A stretch of DNA of 64,000 nucleotides from an uncultured Propionivibrio sp. Its GTDB lineage: Bacteria > Pseudomonadota > Gammaproteobacteria > Burkholderiales > Rhodocyclaceae. A program made the position numbers and the translations under genes. The notes under the pieces are model-generated. The model searched no databases. It was not told the DNA's origin and saw only the letters and a list, made by a program, of their open reading frames with translations. Positions 56,622 through 63,881 of this stretch are shown piece after piece. The DNA is taken from contig NZ_OY762656.1 of the NCBI RefSeq assembly GCF_963666255.1, forward strand, positions 1,426,001-1,490,000, given 5' to 3'. How positions within the stretch are numbered: the stretch's first letter is position 1; each line of letters starts with the position of its first letter.

Positions 56622-56818
56622 TATAATTGCCCCATTCAGCCGGCGCAATGCCGCTGTTATTTCGATTCATAAGGTTTACTGGATATGTTGGAGATTGTCG
56701 CAATCCGATAACCCCTCCCTGATTTTCGGGGTGCCGGTTATCGCTATGCAAACGTCTTGGTGACACCCCCTTGGGGTCGTTGCCTGTCATGCATTCTGAT
56801 TGCTAAAGAACTTCCAAC
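56622..56818 (+). promoter_or_regulatory. Promoter and structured leader of the YjhX-type gene
   Basis: A perfect -10 TATAAT (56622-56627), lacking a good -35, would start a leader of about 185 nt. Inside the leader is a short frame, 56685-56711 (MLEIVAIR). Its stop codon lies in the left arm of a hairpin, CGATAACC (56706-56713) with GGTTATCG (56736-56743), with inner CCCC/GGGG pairs. A second hairpin follows (TGACA 56761-56765, TGTCA 56785-56789, inner CCCC/GGGG). A second tiny frame, ATG 56745 (MQTSW), ends between the two hairpins. Confidence 0.5.
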
Positions 56819-57076
56819 ATGAATATTTCCAAGCCTGAGCAGAGGACGCTCCACGTCCTCGCCAAAGGCGGTCGCATCGTGCACGGCCGCGATGAGAAGA
56901 ACCGCATCTCCTCTGTCGATTGTTTCACTCGCGATGGTTTTGTGCTGACGGACTGCTCACTTCCCGTTTTCAAGAAGCTGAGAAGCAAACGTCTCATTTG
57001 TTCCAGAAACGGGCAGCCGTACCAGATCAACAAGGCGGGCCTTCGCGCCGTCCGCGCACAACTCGACAATCAATAA
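56819..57076 (+). CDS. YjhX/TopAI family toxin-like protein (UPF0386)
   Basis: This 85-aa protein is a full-length match to the YjhX pattern: [18 protein letters not shown], then [12 protein letters not shown], ending [20 protein letters not shown]. In Escherichia coli the family member TopAI inhibits topoisomerase I and is countered by the acetyltransferase-like YjhQ. Here no YjhQ-like gene follows; the next gene is a methyltransferase on the same strand 191 bases on. The protein may thus be an orphan toxin or have another job. The ribosome-binding site is poor, and the long leader points to translational or attenuation control. Confidence 0.85.
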   Translation: MNISKPEQRTLHVLAKGGRIVHGRDEKNRISSVDCFTRDGFVLTDCSLPVFKKLRSKRLICSRNGQPYQINKAGLRAVRAQLDNQ

Positions 57077-57267
57077 ACCTTTTCGGGCACGGTCTTCCGG
57101 AGACGCGTGTCCGTCATTTTCCGGACATACACCATGATCATCACTCGCCGAAATTGGCGCTTCCGCTCTAGCGGTCGAACTGGCAGCCTGTGCATGAAGC
57201 ATTCGCTGCTGCGACCTGTCGGCATGATTGCCCCCAAATTTCCCCATGCTCCCGAGGAGTTTTCGTA

Positions 57268-58014
57268 ATGGACATCCCAAGAATCTTCAATATCACTGAA
57301 AGCGCGCACCGCATTCATAACCCGTTTACGCCGGAGAAATTCGACATGTTGGGCGAGGCCTTGCGCCTTGAACCCGGCACCCGCATTCTCGACCTGGGCA
57401 GCGGTTCCGGTGAAATGCTCTGCACCTGGGCGCGCGATTACGGCATCCGCGGCACCGGTATCGACCTGAGCCCGCTATTTACCCGGCAGGCACAATGTCG
57501 TGCGACGGAACTCGGTGTGTCGGAACAGCTCAGTTTCATTCACGGCGATGCAGCCGGTCATGTCTCCGACGAACGCGTTGGTGTGGCGGCCTGCGTTGGC
57601 GCGACGTGGATTGGCGGCGGCGTTGCCGGCACGGTCGGGCTGCTGGCGCGGAGTCTCGCTTCCGGCGGCATCATTCTGATCGGCGAACCCTTCTGGCAAC
57701 ACCGTCCTCCGAGCGACGAAGTCGCCAGGGGATGCCTTGCCGGTGCGGTCTCTGATTTTCTCGAACTGCCGGCACTCATCGCGTCTTTCGACGCGATCGG
57801 CTACGACGTGGTCGAAATGGTGCTGGCCGACCAGAATGGCTGGGATCGGTACGAAGCCGCAAAATGGCTCACCATGCGCCGATGGCTTGATGCCAATCCC
57901 GCCGACCCGCTCGCGAAGGAGGTTCGCGACATGCTGAGTTCGGAGCCGAAGCGTTATGCCACCTATACCCGGGAATACCTCGGCTGGGGCGTTTTCGCGC
58001 TGATGGCGCGCTAG
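57268..58014 (+). CDS. Class I SAM-dependent methyltransferase
   Basis: This 248-aa protein has the SAM-binding signature ILDLGSGSGEMLC, an acidic residue at GTGIDLSP and the motif VGVAACVGATWIGGG in the usual fourth-strand place. It lacks an N-terminal targeting signal, and the substrate is unknown. The start ATG 57268 has GAGGAG (57254-57259) upstream. An open frame from 57190 is rejected. It is convergent with the ABC exporter gene. Confidence 0.83.
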   Translation: MDIPRIFNITESAHRIHNPFTPEKFDMLGEALRLEPGTRILDLGSGSGEMLCTWARDYGIRGTGIDLSPLFTRQAQCRATELGVSEQLSFIHGDAAGHVSDERVGVAACVGATWIGGGVAGTVGLLARSLASGGIILIGEPFWQHRPPSDEVARGCLAGAVSDFLELPALIASFDAIGYDVVEMVLADQNGWDRYEAAKWLTMRRWLDANPADPLAKEVRDMLSSEPKRYATYTREYLGWGVFALMAR

Positions 58015-58149
58015 GTTCCCGGGAGGACTGAGGGACGCCTTGCCTGCCGGGGTGTCCCTCGAACACAAGGCGTGACAATCAGTTCGTCATTGCGCGTCGC
58101 CGGCGTGTGGACGGTTCTCGCGCAAGGTCGCGGACGGAGCCGGTCTCTT
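58015..58149. other. Short gap between convergent genes
   Basis: These 135 bases between convergent stops contain no clear terminator with a T tract. Long antisense frames cross it but do not look like real genes. Confidence 0.3.
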
Positions 58150-60009
58150 TCAGCGCTCCATGGTGTACCGGAGCGTCGCGCGGTCGTCGCTTCGGGAGGG
58201 ACCGCCACTTTCGCCAGCGTCGTGCTGCTGCATGGCCCACATCTGTGCATAGCGTCCATTCTGCCGCAGGAGTTCGGCGTGCGTACCGCGCTCGACGATC
58301 CGGCCGGCATCCATCACCAGGATCTGGTCGGCGTTCATGATCGTCGACAGGCGGTGGGCAATGATCAGTGTCGTTCGTCCGCGAGTTGCCAGATCGAGGC
58401 TGGCCTGGATGGCTTTTTCCGTTTTCGAGTCGAGCGCCGAGGTGGCTTCGTCGAAGATCAGGAGCGACGGATCCTTGAGCAGCGCCCGCGCAATGGCAAC
58501 ACGTTGCTTTTCGCCGCCGGAGAGTTTGAGTCCCCGTTCGCCCACGACAGTTGCCAGTCCGTCCGGCAGGAGCGCGGCGAACTCGGTGAGTTGCGCGGCC
58601 TGCGCCGCCGCGAGCACTTCGTCGTGGGTGGCTCCGGGCCGACCGTAATGGATGTTGTAGAAAATACTCTCGTTGAATAGGACCGTGTCTTGCGGCACGA
58701 TGCCGATCGCTGCGCGCACGCTGGCCTGCCGGAATTCGCGCAGGTCGCGTTGATTGATCCGGATAGCGCCGCCGCTGACGTCGTAGAAGCGATAGAGCAG
58801 CCGAGCCAGCGTCGACTTGCCGGAGCCGGATTTGCCGACGACCGCGACCGTCTTGCCGGCCGGAATGACGAAATCGACACCAAACAGGATGGGCCGCTTG
58901 GCGTCGTAGGCAAAATCGACGTTCTCGAAACGGACCTCGATGTCGCCATGCGGCAGATCGACGGCGTCGGGCGCGTCGACGACTTCGCGGCGCGTCCCCA
59001 GCAGTTTGAACATGCGCTCGATGTCGGTGAGCGACTGACGGATTTCGCGATAGACGATGCCAAGGAAATTGAGCGGCATATAAAGCTGGATCAGGAAGGC
59101 GTTGACCAGCACCAGGTCGCCGATGGTCAGTTGTCCCGAGAGCACTCCCGCCGCTGCCCGCCACATCATTGCCGTGACACCGACGGCGATGATCGCCTGC
59201 TGGCCGATGTTGAGCAGCGACAGCGAGATCTGGCTGCGCGTCGTCGCGTCTTCCCATTTCTCCATGTTGCTGTCGTAACGCCGCGCCTCGAATTCTTCGT
59301 TGTTGAAATACTTGACCGTCTCGTAGTTGATCAGACTGTCGATTGCCTGCGTGTTGGCGATCGAGTCGGTTTCGTTGACCTGTCGCCGGATCGCCATGCG
59401 CCGGTTGCTGATGGTGACCGTGTACGCGATGTATGCCGTCAGCGAAAGCACGGTAATCAGTACGAAGCCGGCGTCATACTTGACGAAGAGTACGCTCAGG
59501 ACCAGCGATATCTCGACCAGCGTCGGCAGGATCGAATACAGGGTATAGCTGATCAGGCTGGTGATGGCGCGCGTTCCGCGGTCGATGTCGCGGGCGACGC
59601 CGCCGGTCTGTCGCTCAAGATGAAAGCGCAGCGACAGGTCGTGCAGGTGCCGGAACACTTCCAGCGCGACGCGCCGGACCGCGCGCTGCGTGACCCGCGC
59701 GAAGATGATTTCGCGCAGTTCGGCGAACAGCGAATTGCTGGCGCGCAGCAGGCCGTAGAGCACGAGCAGCGTTACCGGCAGCACCACCGGCATCGATTCG
59801 GCGCCGATCTCGTCGATCAGGGTCTTGAAGACGATCGGCACGGCGACGTTCGACAGCTTGGCGGCGATCAGGCAACTGAGCGCCAGCAGCACCCGTCCCC
59901 TGAACTGCAGCAGGTAGGGGGCCAGCCGTCGTAGCGTCTGGCGGCCGTTGATCGGCCCCGTCGGGGACTGATATAGATAATCGGAAGCGTTACGGGAAGA
60001 TCGACGCAT
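58150..60009 (-). CDS. Atm1/HMT1-type ABC exporter (ATPase-permease)
   Basis: This half-transporter of about 619 aa has an N-terminal six-helix membrane domain and a C-terminal nucleotide-binding domain with GKSGSGKSTLARL (Walker A), LSGGEKQRVAIARAL (signature) and LLIFDEATSALD (Walker B). The H-loop follows in IIAHRLST. The membrane domain shows the Atm1 segments GGVARDIDRGTRAI and NYETVKYFNNEEFE. Atm1 types export glutathione-linked compounds for iron-sulfur or heavy-metal handling. ATG 60009 is preferred over an upstream TTG at 60075, although neither has a strong ribosome-binding site. Confidence 0.9.
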   Translation of the reverse strand: MRRSSRNASDYLYQSPTGPINGRQTLRRLAPYLLQFRGRVLLALSCLIAAKLSNVAVPIVFKTLIDEIGAESMPVVLPVTLLVLYGLLRASNSLFAELREIIFARVTQRAVRRVALEVFRHLHDLSLRFHLERQTGGVARDIDRGTRAITSLISYTLYSILPTLVEISLVLSVLFVKYDAGFVLITVLSLTAYIAYTVTISNRRMAIRRQVNETDSIANTQAIDSLINYETVKYFNNEEFEARRYDSNMEKWEDATTRSQISLSLLNIGQQAIIAVGVTAMMWRAAAGVLSGQLTIGDLVLVNAFLIQLYMPLNFLGIVYREIRQSLTDIERMFKLLGTRREVVDAPDAVDLPHGDIEVRFENVDFAYDAKRPILFGVDFVIPAGKTVAVVGKSGSGKSTLARLLYRFYDVSGGAIRINQRDLREFRQASVRAAIGIVPQDTVLFNESIFYNIHYGRPGATHDEVLAAAQAAQLTEFAALLPDGLATVVGERGLKLSGGEKQRVAIARALLKDPSLLIFDEATSALDSKTEKAIQASLDLATRGRTTLIIAHRLSTIMNADQILVMDAGRIVERGTHAELLRQNGRYAQMWAMQQHDAGESGGPSRSDDRATLRYTMER

Positions 60010-60133
60010 GGGGGTCAGTTGGGAATCGGGCGCTGCGCCGAAGCGCGCATGGTGAGTATGGCCATTTTTATGCAATTCAGTTCGATGCGTTGGTGACCCG
60101 CGCCGATCCGTGACGCTTTTTGCCCGGATAACA

Positions 60134-60712
60134 TCAGGAAATCAGGGCGATGTCAGGAAGGTTGGCCAACACTTGATCATAGGTGCTGAAACGCTCAAGC
60201 ACCTCGACCACGATCGGCAGGGGTTCGGCCCATATCTCCGGCAGATCGCGCTCGTTCGGGTCGCGCAGCGGAAAGGCCAGCTTTTCCGTCGGCGGACAGA
60301 ATTCCGCTGCGACTCCCGGCTTGTTACCCCTGGCGTCGACCCGATACCAGCCATGCGCCTTGAGGAAGACCGCATTCAGTCCGTGCAGGCAGTACGGCAC
60401 GCCGTCGTCGTTGACCGAAAGGCGTTGATAGCACAATCCCGTCGGGATACCGTTGGCACGCAGCAGCGCCGCCAGGAGATGGCTTTTTGCATAACAGTAG
60501 CCGGTCCGGTGGCGCAGGACCTCCGAAGCCCGGCATGTCACCGGGTTGAGCTTGAAATCGGCGCTATGGCGGATTTCATCGCGAACGAAGCGGAAACATC
60601 GGTCGACCAACGCGTGCTCGGAAGCGGCGTCGTGGGAGAGTTGCCGGGCGAGCGCGGCGATCCCGGGATCTTCGAAGTCGATGTATTTGCCGGGTAACAG
60701 ATAGGGGTTCAT
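60134..60712 (-). CDS. Transglutaminase-like cysteine protease family protein
   Basis: This 192-aa protein has the transglutaminase-like core. Cys73 is in RTGYCYAKSHLLAALLRA, His110 in CLHGLNAVFL and an Asp at 126 in WYRVDARGNK, forming the Cys-His-Asp triad in the right order. Such proteins are proteases or cross-linkers in bacteria, usually uncharacterised. No signal peptide is evident, so it should be cytoplasmic. It is read in the same direction as the ABC exporter, 124 bases upstream of it. The start at 60712 has no strong ribosome-binding site. Confidence 0.8.
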   Translation of the reverse strand: MNPYLLPGKYIDFEDPGIAALARQLSHDAASEHALVDRCFRFVRDEIRHSADFKLNPVTCRASEVLRHRTGYCYAKSHLLAALLRANGIPTGLCYQRLSVNDDGVPYCLHGLNAVFLKAHGWYRVDARGNKPGVAAEFCPPTEKLAFPLRDPNERDLPEIWAEPLPIVVEVLERFSTYDQVLANLPDIALIS

Positions 60713-61017
60713 GTCGGAGGGTGCATGCGCGTCAGCGTGGGCATCAGCGTTGGTCGATGCGGTCTGTTCTTCAGCAAAACAAGAAGGCAATCCACGCAGG
60801 ATCGTCGAGAAAGGCGAGGAACATATAGCTGCCGAAACGGTAGTACAGAATCGACAGCGCTTCCGACAGGCCGGAAGGCTGTCCATGCGGCGCGAGAACG
60901 TCGGGCATCGGAAATCGTGGCTGGCGGAATGAATGGGGAAGCGTGATCGTACCACTCGGGGCGCCTTTTGCCGTGCCAACGCACCCGCCGAGGCCGGCAT
61001 CGCTTTCGCGCCGATGC
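60713..61017. other. Intergenic region between helicase and transglutaminase genes
   Basis: Both flanking genes are on the minus strand. I see no confident gene. The minus-strand frame 60771-60908 could encode a 45-residue hydrophobic peptide starting MPDVLAPHGQPSG, but it has no ribosome-binding site. At its right edge, GGCATCG (60996-61002) pairs with CGATGCC (61012-61018), a stem-loop overlapping the helicase stop codon with no T tract. Confidence 0.4.
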
Positions 61018-63114
61018 CTATTTCCACATGCCGCGCATGCGCGCGGCGAGATCGAGTGGCGGCTTCGAGGCTTCGGGATGCTGCGCCGTCCACGCCTGTA
61101 GTCCGGGCGGCTCCGGGGCCGCCGGCCAGCTGCGCTGATCGAAAGCGTTGAGCAGCCCGCTCGGGATGAAGCGTGTGCGGCTGGCATAAACATGACGGTC
61201 GCCTGACCCGCCCGGGCCATTGGTATAGAAGCGCTGCGGCAGCAGGAGGTCGAGATGGTCCTTGGCGCGGGTCATCGCCACATAAAGGAGTCGCCGCTCT
61301 TCCTCGATCTCGGCCTCGCTGCCGGTAGCCATGTCGGAAGGCATGCAGCCGTCAACAACGTTGAGGACGGTTACGGCATTCCATTCCTTGCCTTTGGCCG
61401 AATGGATCGTCGACAGGATCAGGTAGTCCTCGTCCAGCAGTGGGACGCCCGCTTCATCGCTGGTCGCCTCCGGCGGATCGAGCGTGAGTTCGGTCAGGAA
61501 TCGCTCCCGGTTCGGGTAGGTCGAGGCAATGCGTGCCAGTTGCTCGATGTCGCCGCGACGCACGTCGGCGTCTTCGTAGAGGCGATCCATCTGGGCGTCA
61601 TACCAGAGCACCACGCGCTCGAGTGGCGCCGGCCAGGTGTCGGCGCCTTGCCGCAGCCCTTCGATCAGTGCTGAAAACTCGCGCCATGCGTCGCGGGCGC
61701 CTTCCGGAACCGGTTGTTCGGCCAGCAGTTCGCAACCGGGCGTGGCTTCTTGCAGGTGATCGACAATGCGCCCGGCCGTTTTCGGGCCGATGCCGGGCAG
61801 TAGCTGGATGGCGCGAAATCCCGACACCCGGTCGCGCAGGTTTTGCGCCCAGCGCAGGATGGCGAGGAGGTCCTTGACGTGACGCGCTTCCAGGAATTTG
61901 AGGCCGCCGAACTTGATGAACGGGATGTTGCGCCGGGTCAGCTCGATTTCGAGTCGGGCGCTGTGCGAGGCGGCGCGGAACAGCACGGCCTGTGACTTGA
62001 GGCGAATGCCTTGTTCGCGCCGCTCGAGTGTGCGTTCGACGACGTAGGTCGCCTGGTCGGTTTCGTCGCGGACAGTGATCAGACCCGGTTTTTCGGAAGA
62101 GATGCGCTCGCTCCGGAGTTCCTTGCTGTGGCGTTCCTTTGCACGGGCAATGACGGCATTGGAAACGGCAAGGATCGGCTGCGTCGAGCGATAGTTCTGT
62201 TCGAGTGCAATCTGTCGGGCGGGCGGCTGGAACTGTGTTGGAAAGTCGAGGATGTTGCGTACGGTGGCGCCGCGGAAACTGTAGATCGACTGCGCGTCGT
62301 CGCCGACCACCGTCAGCCCCCGGCCGTCGGGTTTCATGGCGCGCAGGATGGTGGCCTGCAGGAAGTTGGTGTCCTGGTATTCGTCAACGAGCACATGGCT
62401 GAAGCGCGCGCCGATCTCGGCCGCCAGTTCGGGCTCGCCGACCATCTGCGCCCAGTAAAGCAGCAGATCGTCATAATCGAGCACCTGCTGCGCCTGCTTG
62501 GCTTCGACATAGGCGAGATAAAGCGCCTTGAGGTCGTGCTCCCATTCGGCGCACCACGGAAAACTGCTTTGCAGGACGTCGGCGAGATCCCTTTGCGTAT
62601 TGATGACCGATGAATAAATTGAAAGGCAGGTACCCTTGAGCGGAAAGCGTTTTCCCTTGCCGGAAAGCCCGAGGTCGTTGCGCGCCAGATTCATGAGATC
62701 GGCCGAGTCTTCGCGATCGTGAATGGTGAAGTCAGCGTTCAGTCCGATGCGCTGTGCATATTCCCTGAGCAGGCGCGCGCCAATGCTGTGGAAAGTGCCG
62801 GACCAGGCAAAGCCGCCGCCGGCGAGGCGCGCGTGGCGTGCCGAGACCTTGCTGGCGATGGCCTGGACCCGCCGCGTCATTTCGTCTGCCGCGCGGCGTG
62901 AGAAAGTGAGCAATAACAGCCGTTCGGGGTCGGCGCCCTGCGCGAGCAAATGGGCGACGCGGTGTGCGAGCGTCGCGGTCTTGCCGGTGCCCGCGCCGGC
63001 AATGATGAGCAGCGGAACGTCATCCGGCGCGATGGCCGCGTCGCGTTGCGAGTTGTTGAGCGTCTTCAGGTAGGCGGGAATGTCTTCCGATGCTGTTTGG
63101 GTGTTGTCGGTCAT
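61018..63114 (-). CDS. UvrD/Rep-family ATP-dependent DNA helicase
   Basis: This 698-aa superfamily 1A helicase has motif Q/I (LNNSQRDAAI; IAGAGTGKTAT), motif II in VLVDEYQDTN, and motif III in VGDDAQSIYSFRGAT. Motif IV is in EQNYRSTQPIL, and motif VI in LLYVAMTRAKDHLDLLLP. It is likely to unwind DNA 3'-to-5' and act in repair or in clearing replication blocks. It is shorter in its C-terminal part than canonical UvrD. The ATG 63114 overlaps the stop of the upstream zinc-ribbon gene by four bases, so the two are translationally coupled behind a LexA-type box. Confidence 0.93.
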   Translation of the reverse strand: MTDNTQTASEDIPAYLKTLNNSQRDAAIAPDDVPLLIIAGAGTGKTATLAHRVAHLLAQGADPERLLLLTFSRRAADEMTRRVQAIASKVSARHARLAGGGFAWSGTFHSIGARLLREYAQRIGLNADFTIHDREDSADLMNLARNDLGLSGKGKRFPLKGTCLSIYSSVINTQRDLADVLQSSFPWCAEWEHDLKALYLAYVEAKQAQQVLDYDDLLLYWAQMVGEPELAAEIGARFSHVLVDEYQDTNFLQATILRAMKPDGRGLTVVGDDAQSIYSFRGATVRNILDFPTQFQPPARQIALEQNYRSTQPILAVSNAVIARAKERHSKELRSERISSEKPGLITVRDETDQATYVVERTLERREQGIRLKSQAVLFRAASHSARLEIELTRRNIPFIKFGGLKFLEARHVKDLLAILRWAQNLRDRVSGFRAIQLLPGIGPKTAGRIVDHLQEATPGCELLAEQPVPEGARDAWREFSALIEGLRQGADTWPAPLERVVLWYDAQMDRLYEDADVRRGDIEQLARIASTYPNRERFLTELTLDPPEATSDEAGVPLLDEDYLILSTIHSAKGKEWNAVTVLNVVDGCMPSDMATGSEAEIEEERRLLYVAMTRAKDHLDLLLPQRFYTNGPGGSGDRHVYASRTRFIPSGLLNAFDQRSWPAAPEPPGLQAWTAQHPEASKPPLDLAARMRGMWK

Positions 63115-63299
63115 GGCGTCGCCCCGGTTGTCGTAACGCCGTTGCCGCTGGTATGCGTTCCCGTCGAAAAGATCATGCCATCGCATTCCGGACAGACGTG
63201 ACCCGCCCACGCCGTGCCATCTGCACGGTCGAGCGTGCGCGGATCAATCGGGGCGTGGCAGTGCGGGCAAATTATTCGTTGCGATGTTCGTGAGGGCAT
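63111..63299 (-). CDS. Small zinc-ribbon protein
   Basis: This 62-aa protein carries two CPxC knuckles, ICPHCHAPID and HVCPECDGMIF, that should bind one zinc ion, plus a Thr/Gly-rich tail (STGTHTSGNGVTTTG). I do not recognise a named family. The ATG at 63299 follows the LexA-like inverted repeat by seven bases. An upstream in-frame ATG at 63338 would start inside that box and is unlikely. Stop and helicase start overlap (ATGA), so the protein is made along with the helicase and may assist it or regulate it. Confidence 0.75.
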   Translation of the reverse strand: MPSRTSQRIICPHCHAPIDPRTLDRADGTAWAGHVCPECDGMIFSTGTHTSGNGVTTTGATP

Positions 63300-63305
63300 G
63301 ACGAT

Positions 63306-63343
63306 GCGAAGTGACACTGTAATAATATACAGTATCACTTCGC
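63306..63343 (-). promoter_or_regulatory. LexA (SOS) box within a long inverted repeat
   Basis: CTGTAATAATATACAG (63317-63332) fits the gammaproteobacterial-type LexA consensus CTGT-N8-ACAG exactly, with an AT-rich middle. It sits inside a larger inverted repeat, 15 of 16 positions paired: left arm 63306-63321, loop 63322-63327, right arm 63328-63343. It lies directly before the zinc-ribbon start, where LexA would block transcription of the helicase operon. Confidence 0.75.
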
Positions 63344-63353
63344 TGCGCCGATC

Positions 63354-63452
63354 TCAAGCGCCGGTGGTGCGAATATTCCAATATCCCCGGTGGAATGTCA
63401 TTTCCATGGTTGAGTTAATGACGCGGGCATGCACGGTAACGATTTCCGCCAT
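63354..63452 (-). CDS. Possible 32-residue small protein
   Basis: The frame begins MAEIVTVHARVINS and ends NIRTTGA. Its ATG at 63452 has GGAG about ten bases upstream. It is positioned directly upstream of the LexA box on the same strand. There is no similarity I recognise, and composition alone does not decide whether it is coding. Confidence 0.3.
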   Translation of the reverse strand: MAEIVTVHARVINSTMEMTFHRGYWNIRTTGA

Positions 63453-63481
63453 CGTCGATTTTCTCCGTTGCGCAGCAAAAA

Positions 63482-63511
63482 TTGAATCACTGGCGCCGAT
63501 ACCTGTCTTAT
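63482..63511 (+). promoter_or_regulatory. Possible promoter for the repeat-protein gene
   Basis: TTGAAT (63482-63487) and TCTTAT (63506-63511) are separated by 18 bases. Transcription would start near 63518, leaving a leader of about 23 nt with AAAGGAG (63528-63534). Confidence 0.4.
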
Positions 63512-63540
63512 GGGCACGGCCCCTGGGAAAGGAGTGATTC

Positions 63541-63822
63541 ATGACGACACGTATTGGCGATTTCGGCGAGCTTCGGGAAGACGTCCTTCCGCAGCAAGCC
63601 ATCTGTGCTTTCGGCGAGGAATGCGTGGACAGCGCTCCCGCAGTGGCGATTTGTGCTTTCGGCGAAGAATGCGCAGAGGCGGCGCCCTCCGTCGCGATCT
63701 GCGCGTTCGGTGAGCCGTGCAGCGATACGCCGCCCGTCCAGTCCATCTGCCTGTTTGGCGAGGAGTGCGTTGAGCGGGCGCCGATACAGCGAATCGGTGA
63801 ATTCGGTCAGGAATTACTCTGA
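63541..63822 (+). CDS. Cys-rich 16-residue tandem-repeat protein, unknown function
   Basis: I do not recognise a family. This 93-aa protein is almost wholly made of 16-residue repeats of the form (A/S)ICxFGEEC-x4-(A/P)P-x2. Four central copies carry two cysteines each (8 Cys in all). A cysteine-free copy (RIGDFGELREDV) caps the N-terminus, and a partial cysteine-free one (RIGEFGQELL) ends the protein. The period is exact, and the central units are near-identical in their first eight residues. AAAGGAG sits six bases before the ATG. There is no signal peptide. A beta-solenoid, a metal-binding scaffold or a multi-core modified-peptide precursor are all possible. Confidence 0.75.
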   Translation: MTTRIGDFGELREDVLPQQAICAFGEECVDSAPAVAICAFGEECAEAAPSVAICAFGEPCSDTPPVQSICLFGEECVERAPIQRIGEFGQELL

Positions 63823-63828
63823 TCGAAC

Positions 63829-63858
63829 AGCGCTTGCCTGAATGGGCAGGCAAGCGCT
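63829..63858. terminator. Perfect 12-base stem-loop between convergent genes
   Basis: AGCGCTTGCCTG (63829-63840) pairs perfectly with CAGGCAAGCGCT (63847-63858) around the loop AATGGG. It lies seven bases after the repeat-protein stop and 24 bases before the stop of the convergent permease. No T tract follows on either strand, so a classical Rho-independent mechanism is not assured. Confidence 0.5.
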
Positions 63859-63881
63859 TCGTCGCCCGGCGATGACTTTGC

